This document shows positions 13,987 to 20,232 of a DNA stretch of 20,232 nt, in pieces. The notes below the pieces were generated by a model. The model worked only from the letters and a program-made list of their open reading frames with translations. It did no database searches and was not told where the DNA came from. The stretch comes from Chloroflexota bacterium (GTDB lineage: Bacteria; Chloroflexota; Limnocylindria; Limnocylindrales; CSP1-4). Each line of letters opens with the position of its first letter. The first letter of the stretch is position 1. Made by a program: the position numbers and the translations under genes. The stretch covers positions 26,702 through 46,933 of the forward strand of contig VBFZ01000021.1 of NCBI GenBank assembly GCA_005880805.1, given 5' to 3'.

Positions 13987-15432
13987 GTGAACGAGACGCC
14001 TTCGCGTTCAGCTGCGCACGACGACCTGGCCGGGCCGATCAAGGCGCATGACAACCTGGGCCGGCCGACGACGCCAGACAGTTGGCGCCTCACCGCACTT
14101 GGCGTCCTGGGCGGTGGCCTGCTCCTGGGCGACCGGGCGGCAGCTTCAGGCCTCGGCCGGAGAGCGGTCGCGCTGACGGCCGGGGTTGCCGGCGCGTGGG
14201 TGGCCTCGATCATGCTCGCGAGTCGTCGACCCCCGATCCCGCCCGCGTCTGTCGGCGAAGGGGCGCCGGTTCCCGCGGCCGGGCCGACCTTCACAGTCCT
14301 CGTCGCAGCACGGGACGAGGCCGGTGTGCTTCCCAACCTGGTCGCCGACGTCGCTCGCCAGACGTATCGCGACTCGGCCGGCGAGCCCTGCTTCGAGCTT
14401 CTCCTGGTGGACGACCGCTCGACGGACGGGACAGCCGCCGCGGTCGCCGAGGCCGCCGCCCAGGAGGGGATCGCGGAGGTGACACGGCTCGTCCGTCGCG
14501 ACGGGCAAGACCTGCCGGACGGCAAGGGTGCCGCGCTGACCGCCGCGCAGCCGGAGGCATGCAAGGGAGACATCGTCGTCGTCCTCGATGCCGACGCCCG
14601 GATCGGGCCGTCGTTCCTGGCCACGCTGGCTGCCTACTTCCGCGCTGGCGCGTCGGCAGTCACCGCCCGCCGGCGTGTGCTCAACGCCGGCGGAAGCAAC
14701 CTTGCGGGGGCCCAGGCCGACGAGCAGACACTCGACGGGGAGCTACAGCGCGGCCGCTGGGCGCTGGGCGGCTGCTCGGAGTTCCGCGGCAACGGGATCG
14801 TGATCCGGCGCGACCTGCTCGCCGAGGTCGGCGGCTGGCGTGCGGAGGCGCTGACCGAGGACCTCGACCTGTCGAGCCGGGTCGCCGCAGCAACCGGGAT
14901 CCGCGTCGTCTGGGCGGTCGACGCCGAGCTGTGGGAGGAGCCGGTGCCGGACTGGGGCGGGCTGTTCCGACAGCGCCTGCGCTGGGCCGAAGGCGGGATC
15001 CGGCGTGCCTTCGAGCTCGGGCCGCGAGTGCTCGCGAGCGACCGCCTGCCGCTGCCGGCCAAGGTCGACTTCGGGCTGTACGTCGGACAGCTCGCCGTCG
15101 CGCCGCTCCTGCTGGGGCTGATCGGCGGCTCCCTGCGTCGCGGCCGAACCGGGGTCGGACTCGCGTTCGTGGCGATCTACGGGCTGATGGGGGGCACGCT
15201 GGCGTTCGACGCGCTTCGCTGGGAGACCGCCCCAGGCGGCCGGCCCCTCTCTCGCCCCGAGCGCGTCTGGCGCGCAGGACGAGTGGCGCTCTTCAACGGC
15301 CTCTGGCTGGCCGCGATCCCGGGGGCCATGTGGCGGCTCGCGACGCGGAAGGGGCCGGTCGGGTACGACAAGATGGCCCACGGGACCGCCCCACCCGCGG
15401 AACCAATTCGACCAGGAACGACGGGAGGCTGA
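13987..15432 (+). CDS. Membrane GT2 glycosyltransferase (processive type)
   Basis: A 481-residue inner-membrane glycosyltransferase of family GT2. Two TM helices at about 35-48 and 61-79 precede the cytoplasmic catalytic domain, with VLVAARDEAGVLPN, VDDRSTDGT (about 141-149), DAD (201-203), TEDLD (290-294) and QRLRW (329-333). The Q-x-x-R-W motif is the mark of processive synthases and related polytopic GT2 enzymes such as those for cellulose, hyaluronan or poly-GlcNAc. Three further TM helices follow (about 365-455). The product polymer or lipid cannot be named. GTG at 13987 starts 3 bases after the MFS stop; its TGA directly abuts the next start. The MFS neighbour is not a typical glycan exporter, so co-function is uncertain. 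Confidence 0.9.
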   Translation: MNETPSRSAAHDDLAGPIKAHDNLGRPTTPDSWRLTALGVLGGGLLLGDRAAASGLGRRAVALTAGVAGAWVASIMLASRRPPIPPASVGEGAPVPAAGPTFTVLVAARDEAGVLPNLVADVARQTYRDSAGEPCFELLLVDDRSTDGTAAAVAEAAAQEGIAEVTRLVRRDGQDLPDGKGAALTAAQPEACKGDIVVVLDADARIGPSFLATLAAYFRAGASAVTARRRVLNAGGSNLAGAQADEQTLDGELQRGRWALGGCSEFRGNGIVIRRDLLAEVGGWRAEALTEDLDLSSRVAAATGIRVVWAVDAELWEEPVPDWGGLFRQRLRWAEGGIRRAFELGPRVLASDRLPLPAKVDFGLYVGQLAVAPLLLGLIGGSLRRGRTGVGLAFVAIYGLMGGTLAFDALRWETAPGGRPLSRPERVWRAGRVALFNGLWLAAIPGAMWRLATRKGPVGYDKMAHGTAPPAEPIRPGTTGG

Positions 15433-16391
15433 GTGGCCAGGGTCGCGGTGATCTTCACCGGCGGGACCATCAGCATGCGTGCCGATTCCGAGGCCGGCGG
15501 CAATGTGCCCGTCCTGGACGGCGCCGCGATCCTCGCGCAAACACCGGGCCTCGCCGCGGTGGCCGAGGTCGTCCCGATCGACCGGGGACTGACTCCGGCC
15601 AGCCATTTCACGTTCTCCGCGCTGATCGACCTCGCGGGCGAAATCCGGCAGGCGCTCGAGGACGGGCAGACCGACGGGGCCGTCGTCGTGCAGGGGACCG
15701 ACACGATCGAGGAGACGTCCTTCCTTTTCCGGTCGTGGTCACGGGGGCGATGCGGTCCGCCAGCCAGGCGGGCTACGACGGTCCGGCCAACCTGACCGAC
15801 GCGGTGCGCGTCGCGGCCTCGAAGTGGATACGCCGTCAGGGAACTGTCGTGGTGCTGGGCGGGTCGATCCACGCCGCGGACGACGTCACGAAGACGCACA
15901 CCAGCTCGCTGACGAGCTTCCAGAGCCTGAACTTTGGGCCGCTCGGGGAGGTCGACGACGGGCAGGTCGTCCTGGCGCGCCGGCGAGCTGCGCGGCGCAA
16001 CGTCAGGACCGCGCGCGCTGCGGAGCCGGTCGATCTGGTGACGGCGACGGTCGGGATGGACGGGCGCCTGGTCGATGGCGCCGTGGCCTCCGGTTCGGTC
16101 GGACTGGTAATCGCAGCGACCGGCTCCGGGAACACCTCGATCGCGCTTCTTGAAGCCGCTTCGCGGGCGATGGTCCGCGGGATCCCCGTCGCGTTGGCGT
16201 CGCGCTGCCCTGCCGGCCGCGCAGGCGGCGGCTACGCCTTTCCCGGCGGAGGCGCCACATGGCTCCGGGCGGGGGCCATGCTCGCGGGCCACCTGAGCGG
16301 GCCGAAGGCACGCGTCGCCCTGGCGCTGGGTCTCGGCGCCGGCCTCGAGGGCGATGCCCTCGCGGGGCTGCTGGCCGACCCGGTCGGCTGA
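15433..16391 (+). pseudogene. L-asparaginase, broken by a short frame-shifting deletion
   Basis: A cytoplasmic type asparaginase (no signal peptide) that would convert asparagine to aspartate and ammonia. The first part has the catalytic TGGTIS (Thr12) and GTDTIEET (Thr89, Asp90, same numbering as E. coli AnsB). After Thr95 the frame breaks: only 11 bases (15718-15728) lie before the codon for the PVVVTGAMRSA block, which continues in the -1 frame, whereas the family has 12 residues (36 bases) there. So about 25 bases are missing. The second frame runs intact to 16391 and holds DDVTKTHTSS (catalytic Lys region), GLVIAATGSGN and a normal C-terminus. The first frame stops at 15795. GTG 15433 has GGGAGG 4 bases upstream and follows the GT2 stop directly. 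Likely an inactivated gene; an assembly artefact is possible. Confidence 0.85.
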
Positions 16392-16396
16392 ACGCC

Positions 16397-18046
16397 GTGC
16401 CCGCGGACCTCGACCTGCTGGTCACCGGGCGGGTCGCGACCCTCGCCGGGAGAGCCGGGCCGGCGTTCGTCGAGGCGATCGCGATCGGTGGCGGCAGGGT
16501 GGTCGCAGCTGGCGGGCGGACTGATATTTCGGAGTTGGCCGGCCGAAACGTCCGCCGGATCGATCTCGCGCCCGATCAGATCGCGGTTCCCGGGCTGACC
16601 GACGCCCACCTGCACCTCGCCGACGCGGCACTTGCGTCGAAGAGAGTCGACCTCGCGGTGAGCGCGACGCCGGAGGAAGGCTTGCGAACCATCCGAGCCG
16701 CCCACGAAAAGCTGCGGGACCCGGACGCCTGGCTGGAGGGCGGCGGTTGGGATCCCGGCCGGTGGGGAACGTGGCCGACAGCCTCCGACCTCGAGGCGGT
16801 CGCACCAGGCCGAAAGGTAGCCCTGTGGGCGCACGATCATCACGCGCTGTGGGTCAGTCCGGCAGCGTTGGCCGCCGCGGGCATCGACGGCAGCACGCCG
16901 GATCCGTCCGGTGGCGTCATTCGTCGCGCCGCGGACGGGACCCCCACCGGCGCGCTCCACGAGGGGGCGGCCGGTCTCGTGACGGCGCATGTGCCGAGGC
17001 CGACCGCCGACGAGATCGAGGTCGCCATCGAGCGGTTCGTGCCCCAGCTGCTCGCGCGAGGTGTCGTCGCTGCGCACGACCCCGGCGAGATCAAGTCCGA
17101 TGCGGCGCTCGAGGGTGGCTTCGCCGCGTACCGTCGGCTCGCCGCGGCCGGCCGGCTGAAGCTGCGCGTCCACGCGTGCCTGAGGCAGGACGCCCTTGCG
17201 GTCGCCCGCGATCGCGAGCTGCGCAGCGGTCAGCTGCTTGGTCCCGACCCGCTGACGCGCGCCCACGTTGGCTGGCTGAAGCTGTTCGCCGACGGAACCG
17301 TCGGATCGCGGACCGCCGCCCTGCTCGACCCGTATGAGTCCACGCCCGACGGCGCTAGCTCTGCCGGAGGTCCGACCGGCCTCTTCGTGACGCCCCCCGA
17401 GCTCATTCGCGATCTCGCCGAGCAGGCGGCTGCCGCCGGGATCGCCACGACGATCCATGCCATCGGCGATGCCGCTGTGCGGGTCGCGCTCGACGCCCTG
17501 GCCCCGACCGTCGGCCTCACGCCGCTGATGCCGCGCATCGAACACATCCAACTGGCCACGTCCGGAGACATTGCTCGCTTCCAGGAACTGGGAATCGCGG
17601 CCTCGGTCCAGCCCATCCACCTGCACGGCGACGGCGAGCATCCCCGGCTGGCATGGGGCGATCGCGTCCTCAGCCGCGGCTACCCCTGGTGGCAGCTCGT
17701 GCGGGCCAGAGCCGTGATGCCCTTCGGGACGGACGCGCCGGTCGAGCCCATCGACCCATGGCCGGGGATCCTCCTCGCACTCACCCCACGACCGGTCCAG
17801 GTCCCGGGCGAGCCCCGACCGCGGATGCGCGCTCTGGCGCTCGGTCGCGCCCTCCGCGCGGCATGCCTCGATCCCGCGATATCGGCCCGGGAACGGGATC
17901 GAGGGCGGCTATCGCCGGGCTCGCGCGCGGACGTCGTGGTCATCCCTGGCGCGGATCTCGCGCAGCGCTTCGGACCGGGCGAGGCGCGACTGACCGTTCG
18001 GCCCCAGCTGGTGCTGATGGACGGCGAAGAGGTGTTCGCCGCCTGA
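16397..18046 (+). CDS. Amidohydrolase family protein (YtcJ-like, Amidohydro_3)
   Basis: A 549-residue metal-dependent hydrolase, cytoplasmic, of the amidohydrolase_3 (YtcJ) group. Metal-binding HxH is in TDAHLHL (His71, His73); VGWLKLFADGTVGSRTAAL carries the Lys that bridges metals in related enzymes; further ligands are in TTIHAIGDAA and RIEHIQL, and the catalytic Asp is in FGTDAPVEP. The N-terminal beta-sandwich begins with ADLDLLVTGRVATLAG, and the C-terminal part returns to it with the GSRADVVVIPG strand. Substrates of this group are mostly unknown (N-acyl amino acids and amides are possible). GTG 16397 lies 5 bases after the asparaginase stop. It is the last gene of the operon and converges with the oxidoreductase gene. 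An asparaginase and an amidohydrolase side by side hint at amide catabolism. Confidence 0.9.
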   Translation: MPADLDLLVTGRVATLAGRAGPAFVEAIAIGGGRVVAAGGRTDISELAGRNVRRIDLAPDQIAVPGLTDAHLHLADAALASKRVDLAVSATPEEGLRTIRAAHEKLRDPDAWLEGGGWDPGRWGTWPTASDLEAVAPGRKVALWAHDHHALWVSPAALAAAGIDGSTPDPSGGVIRRAADGTPTGALHEGAAGLVTAHVPRPTADEIEVAIERFVPQLLARGVVAAHDPGEIKSDAALEGGFAAYRRLAAAGRLKLRVHACLRQDALAVARDRELRSGQLLGPDPLTRAHVGWLKLFADGTVGSRTAALLDPYESTPDGASSAGGPTGLFVTPPELIRDLAEQAAAAGIATTIHAIGDAAVRVALDALAPTVGLTPLMPRIEHIQLATSGDIARFQELGIAASVQPIHLHGDGEHPRLAWGDRVLSRGYPWWQLVRARAVMPFGTDAPVEPIDPWPGILLALTPRPVQVPGEPRPRMRALALGRALRAACLDPAISARERDRGRLSPGSRADVVVIPGADLAQRFGPGEARLTVRPQLVLMDGEEVFAA

Positions 18047-18105
18047 GCGACGGCGGGCGAGGACGCTGAGTCGCAGCCGCGACCAGGTTGGGCCAGCCCG
18101 TCGCT
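18046..18105. repeat. 8-bp inverted repeat between convergent genes
   Basis: AGCGACGG (18046-18053) and CCGTCGCT (18098-18105) are exact inverse complements, one at each stop codon of the convergent gene pair, with a weak inner hairpin between. It might help end transcription from both sides, but no T-run follows and the loop is long. Confidence 0.3.
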
Positions 18106-19513
18106 AGGCCGATCCGGCCTCGACCATCGGCAAGTGGCCCGCGTCGCGCATGTCCGCCATCTCCTCGTCTGCGAGCTGCTTCGCGGCCGCGTTGAACAGC
18201 CCGTTGAAAATGCGCGAGGTCGACGGAAACGCGTGGATCGTGTCGGCCAGCGTCTCGATCGGGACCCGCGCCTTGATGGCCAGGACGCACTCGTGGATGG
18301 CCGCCGAGGCATCCGGCGTGGCCATCGCCGCCCCGACGAGCTCGTGCGTGGCGCGGTCGACCACGATCGTCACGTGACCGAAGGTCGCCTCGACGGAGTA
18401 ACCCTTCGCCGTGCGCGGGAAGTGGGCGACCTGCTCGAAGGCGTCGAGGCCACGCTCCTGCGCCTGCTCGAGCGTCAGGCCGACCGACGAAAGCTCGGGA
18501 TCGGTGTAGGTCGCCCGCGGCAGCGCGCGATAGTCGGGCGTGACCGGGTCACCCAGCGCCATGCGAATGGCGAGATCGCCCTGGTAGTGCCCCTGGTGGG
18601 TGTGGAGCTCGGGACCCGCCACGTCGCCGACGAGGTAGAGCCCGTCCGCGATCCGGAGGCGCCCGTCCCGTGGGAGGGCGTTCCGATCGTTGACGTCGAT
18701 GCCGACGTTCTCCAGTCCGAGGTCCTTGACCGGGAAGTCGCGACCGACCGCGAGGAGGACCGCGTGGCCCTCGACCGTCGTGCCGCCGTCCAGCTCGAGG
18801 AGGTCGGCTCCGTCCCGGCCGGCCTTCGGACGCGCGCGCAGGGCTCGACCACCAAGACGGACCGTGACGCCGTCTCGCTGGAGTGCCCTGAGTGCCGCCT
18901 CCGAGTTCCGTGGATGGTCCGTCGGCAGCAGGCGGTCGCCCGACTGGCAGACGGTGGTGGGGACGCCGAAGCGCGCGAAGACCTCGGCCATCTCCACGCC
19001 GGTCGGGCCGCCACCCAGCACGAGCAGGCTGCGTGGCAAGTCACGTGTCCCCGTGGCGTCCTTGTTCGTCCAGGTGTTGACCTTGTCGATACCCTCGATC
19101 GGCGGGATCTTCGTCGTCGAGCCGACCGCGATCACGATGTTTCGGGCGTGGAGCTCGTGGAGCGTGCCGCCCTGGTCGACCTCGACGCGACCGGGACCCG
19201 CGATCCGTCCCGTGCCGCGCAGGACCGTCGCGCCCGCCGATTCGAGGCTTTCGTCGGGGTAGGGGATGCCCTCGCGGTTGATCATGTAGTCGCGTCTCGC
19301 CGAGGCGCGCTCCCAGGAGTAGTCGTCGCCGCAGGCACGTCGGGCCGCCCCGTTCAGCAGCGACTTGGACGGAATGCAGCCCCAGTACGGGCATGAGCCG
19401 CCGAAGAGGTCGCGATCGACGATGGCGACGGTCGCCTTGCGCTCCCGGGCCTTGTGTGCGGCCGCTTCGCCGGCCGGTCCGGCGCCGATGATCACGAAAT
19501 CGAACGATTCCAT
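18104..19513 (-). CDS. Class I pyridine nucleotide-disulfide oxidoreductase without the catalytic His
   Basis: A 469-residue FAD-dependent oxidoreductase resembling dihydrolipoyl dehydrogenase, mycothione reductase and MerA. FAD motif is VIIGAGPAGEAAA (7-19), the redox disulfide is GGSCPYWGCIPSK (Cys41, Cys46), the NAD(P) motif is LVLGGGPTGVEMAE, and the second FAD motif is LYLVGDVAG. The dimerisation domain begins at about residue 345. The usual HAHPTxSE of lipoamide and disulfide reductases reads HAFPSTS (427-433): the second His is Phe and the Glu is missing, so classic lipoamide or glutathione reduction is doubtful. No lipoyl domain or 2-oxoacid dehydrogenase gene is near. A quinone or other non-disulfide acceptor is possible. 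ATG 19513 has GAGGAG with a 5-nt spacer. It lies 63 bases downstream of the RNA methyltransferase gene and may share its transcript. Confidence 0.88.
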   Translation of the reverse strand: MESFDFVIIGAGPAGEAAAHKARERKATVAIVDRDLFGGSCPYWGCIPSKSLLNGAARRACGDDYSWERASARRDYMINREGIPYPDESLESAGATVLRGTGRIAGPGRVEVDQGGTLHELHARNIVIAVGSTTKIPPIEGIDKVNTWTNKDATGTRDLPRSLLVLGGGPTGVEMAEVFARFGVPTTVCQSGDRLLPTDHPRNSEAALRALQRDGVTVRLGGRALRARPKAGRDGADLLELDGGTTVEGHAVLLAVGRDFPVKDLGLENVGIDVNDRNALPRDGRLRIADGLYLVGDVAGPELHTHQGHYQGDLAIRMALGDPVTPDYRALPRATYTDPELSSVGLTLEQAQERGLDAFEQVAHFPRTAKGYSVEATFGHVTIVVDRATHELVGAAMATPDASAAIHECVLAIKARVPIETLADTIHAFPSTSRIFNGLFNAAAKQLADEEMADMRDAGHLPMVEAGSA

Positions 19514-19518
19514 CGGAG

Positions 19519-19524
19519 CTCCTC
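19519..19524 (-). promoter_or_regulatory. Strong ribosome binding site of the oxidoreductase gene
   Basis: GAGGAG on the minus strand, 5 bases before the ATG at 19513, fixes the start of the oxidoreductase. Together with the sites before the 112-aa gene, cysS and the asparaginase gene, it is a minority in this window. Confidence 0.7.
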
Positions 19525-19576
19525 GCGTGGGCAGGGCGCGGTCGGCCCAAGATAGTCCAGCGATGTGTCTGGCGCG

Positions 19577-20232
19577 TTACCGGGTTGCCGGGTCTGCCTC
19601 GCGCTGACGCGTCGCTTCGTACAGGAGCACAGCGGCGGTCGTTGCGACGTTGAGGCTGTCCGCGATGCCCGACATCGGCAGTCGGACAGCACTCACGCCC
19701 TCGCCGGACCATGCATCGGAGAGGCCGTGGGTCTCGCTCCCGAGCGCGATTGCGACCGATGAACGCAGGTCCGCCGACCAGTAGGGCTGCGTCGCGTCCA
19801 CCCGGGCGGCGACGATGGGGATCTGTCGCTCCCGAAGCCACGCGAGTGTGTCGCTGGTCGAGGCGGACGCGATCGGGACCGTGAAGATCGTGCCGAGGCT
19901 GGCGCGAATCGCGTTCGGGTTGAAGAGGTCCGTTCGTGGATCGGCAGCGATGACGGAGGCCCCAACGGCGTCGGCCGTCCGCAGGATCGCGCCGAGGTTG
20001 CCCGGCTTTTCGAGCCCCTCGATGACGACGACGAGCGCGGGGTCAGAAACGCTCAGGTGCCCGAGGCCGACATCTGGCACGCGAGCGACCGCGACCACAC
20101 CGTCCAGCCGGTCCCCGAAGGCGAGCCGCTCGAGGACCGCAGGCGCAACCGTGACCAGCTCGATGCCCTTCAGCCGCACCGCTTCGAGGATGGTGGAGAC
20201 GCCGACCGGGATCGAGGCGTCCTCGTCAAGGG
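19577..20232 (-). CDS. SpoU/TrmH-family RNA 2'-O-methyltransferase, 5' end outside window
   Basis: A SPOUT-fold enzyme that methylates the 2'-OH of a ribose in rRNA or tRNA using S-adenosylmethionine. All three SpoU motifs are present: EGLEKPGNLGAILRTADAVG (motif 1, with the RNA-facing Asn and Arg), IALGSETHGLS (motif 2) and LPMSGIADSLNVATTAAVLL (motif 3, the SAM-binding knot). The upstream part (ELVTVAPAVLERLAF, then LDGVVAVA) fits the family's N-terminal substrate-binding region. The frame stays open to the right edge, and the residues before an internal GTG at 20179 (DASIPVGVSTILEAV) fit the same domain, so that GTG is not the start. The target site cannot be told from sequence; 23S rRNA guanosine or tRNA are both possible for this family. 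Confidence 0.92.
   Translation of the reverse strand, partial: LDEDASIPVGVSTILEAVRLKGIELVTVAPAVLERLAFGDRLDGVVAVARVPDVGLGHLSVSDPALVVVIEGLEKPGNLGAILRTADAVGASVIAADPRTDLFNPNAIRASLGTIFTVPIASASTSDTLAWLRERQIPIVAARVDATQPYWSADLRSSVAIALGSETHGLSDAWSGEGVSAVRLPMSGIADSLNVATTAAVLLYEATRQREADPATR

Noticed and set aside
14082..15720. Upstream part of a 769-codon plus-strand open frame through the GT2 gene
   Set aside because: Only its last part (from about 15729) is coding, as the second half of the asparaginase; the earlier part is an Arg/Gly-rich out-of-frame shadow.
15718..15735. Programmed -1 frameshifting to join the asparaginase halves
   Set aside because: A -1 shift would still leave the product eight residues short in a conserved segment, and no proper X-XXY-YYZ heptamer lies in frame; a deletion explains it better.
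18047..18103. Rho-independent bidirectional terminator between the convergent genes
   Set aside because: Only an 8-bp inverted repeat with a long loop and no T-run; listed as a repeat, not a terminator.
20177..20179. GTG at 20179 as the start of the RNA methyltransferase
   Set aside because: The frame continues upstream with family-like sequence to the window edge, so the gene is truncated by the window instead.

Overview
The window is very GC-rich bacterial DNA with tightly packed genes. G or C dominates third codon positions, GTG starts are common and Shine-Dalgarno sites are few. Paired DUF881 proteins, a DUF951 zinc-ribbon protein, an MA-type metallopeptidase and a YtcJ-like amidohydrolase suggest Chloroflexota, perhaps a Limnocylindria/Ellin6529-like soil lineage. 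A high-GC actinobacterium is the alternative. The lineage call is inference from gene content, not from a marker gene.

Layout. (1) 1-1932, minus strand: a thiol-redox operon in the order glutaredoxin-like protein, CcdA, membrane-anchored TlpA/ResA-like thioredoxin (cut by the left edge). (2) 2013-2088, plus: tRNA-Arg(CCU) with encoded CCA. (3) 2136-3742, minus: an orphan ParA ATPase followed by a one-TM protein with a fully degenerate GGDEF domain. (4) 4002-4340, minus: a 112-aa basic protein of unknown function with a good RBS. (5) 4475-6021, plus: a GNAT acetyltransferase coupled to a GT2-like protein that carries a CysS-like C-terminal helical domain at its N-terminus. (6) 6045-7601, minus: cysS, convergent with that fusion gene. 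(7) 7816-18046, plus: nine genes with junctions from an 8-base overlap class down to at most 16 nt of spacing, apparently one transcription unit. They are an orphan SBP_bac_5 protein, an MA-family metallopeptidase (frameshifted), DUF881, DUF881, DUF951, an MFS exporter, a processive-type GT2, an L-asparaginase (about 25 nt missing, frame broken) and an amidohydrolase. (8) 18104 to the right edge, minus: a SpoU/TrmH-type RNA methyltransferase (5' end outside the window) and, downstream, a flavin disulfide oxidoreductase lacking the usual catalytic His.

How the genes may work together. The redox operon is a classic electron relay: CcdA carries reducing power across the membrane to the external thioredoxin-like protein. 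The first part of the long operon looks like a cell-envelope module of membrane-anchored outward-facing proteins, while its second half mixes transport, glycan synthesis and amide hydrolysis. I did not find an obviously complete new defence or biosynthetic system. The strongest unusual signals are the CysS-domain/GT2 fusion, the ParA plus dead-GGDEF pair, the SBP/peptidase/DUF881 pair, and the two reading-frame lesions inside an otherwise intact operon. No gene-free stretch exceeds 300 bases. The largest gap (3743-4001, upstream of parA) shows nothing I can name. No CRISPR array, insertion sequence or rRNA is visible.
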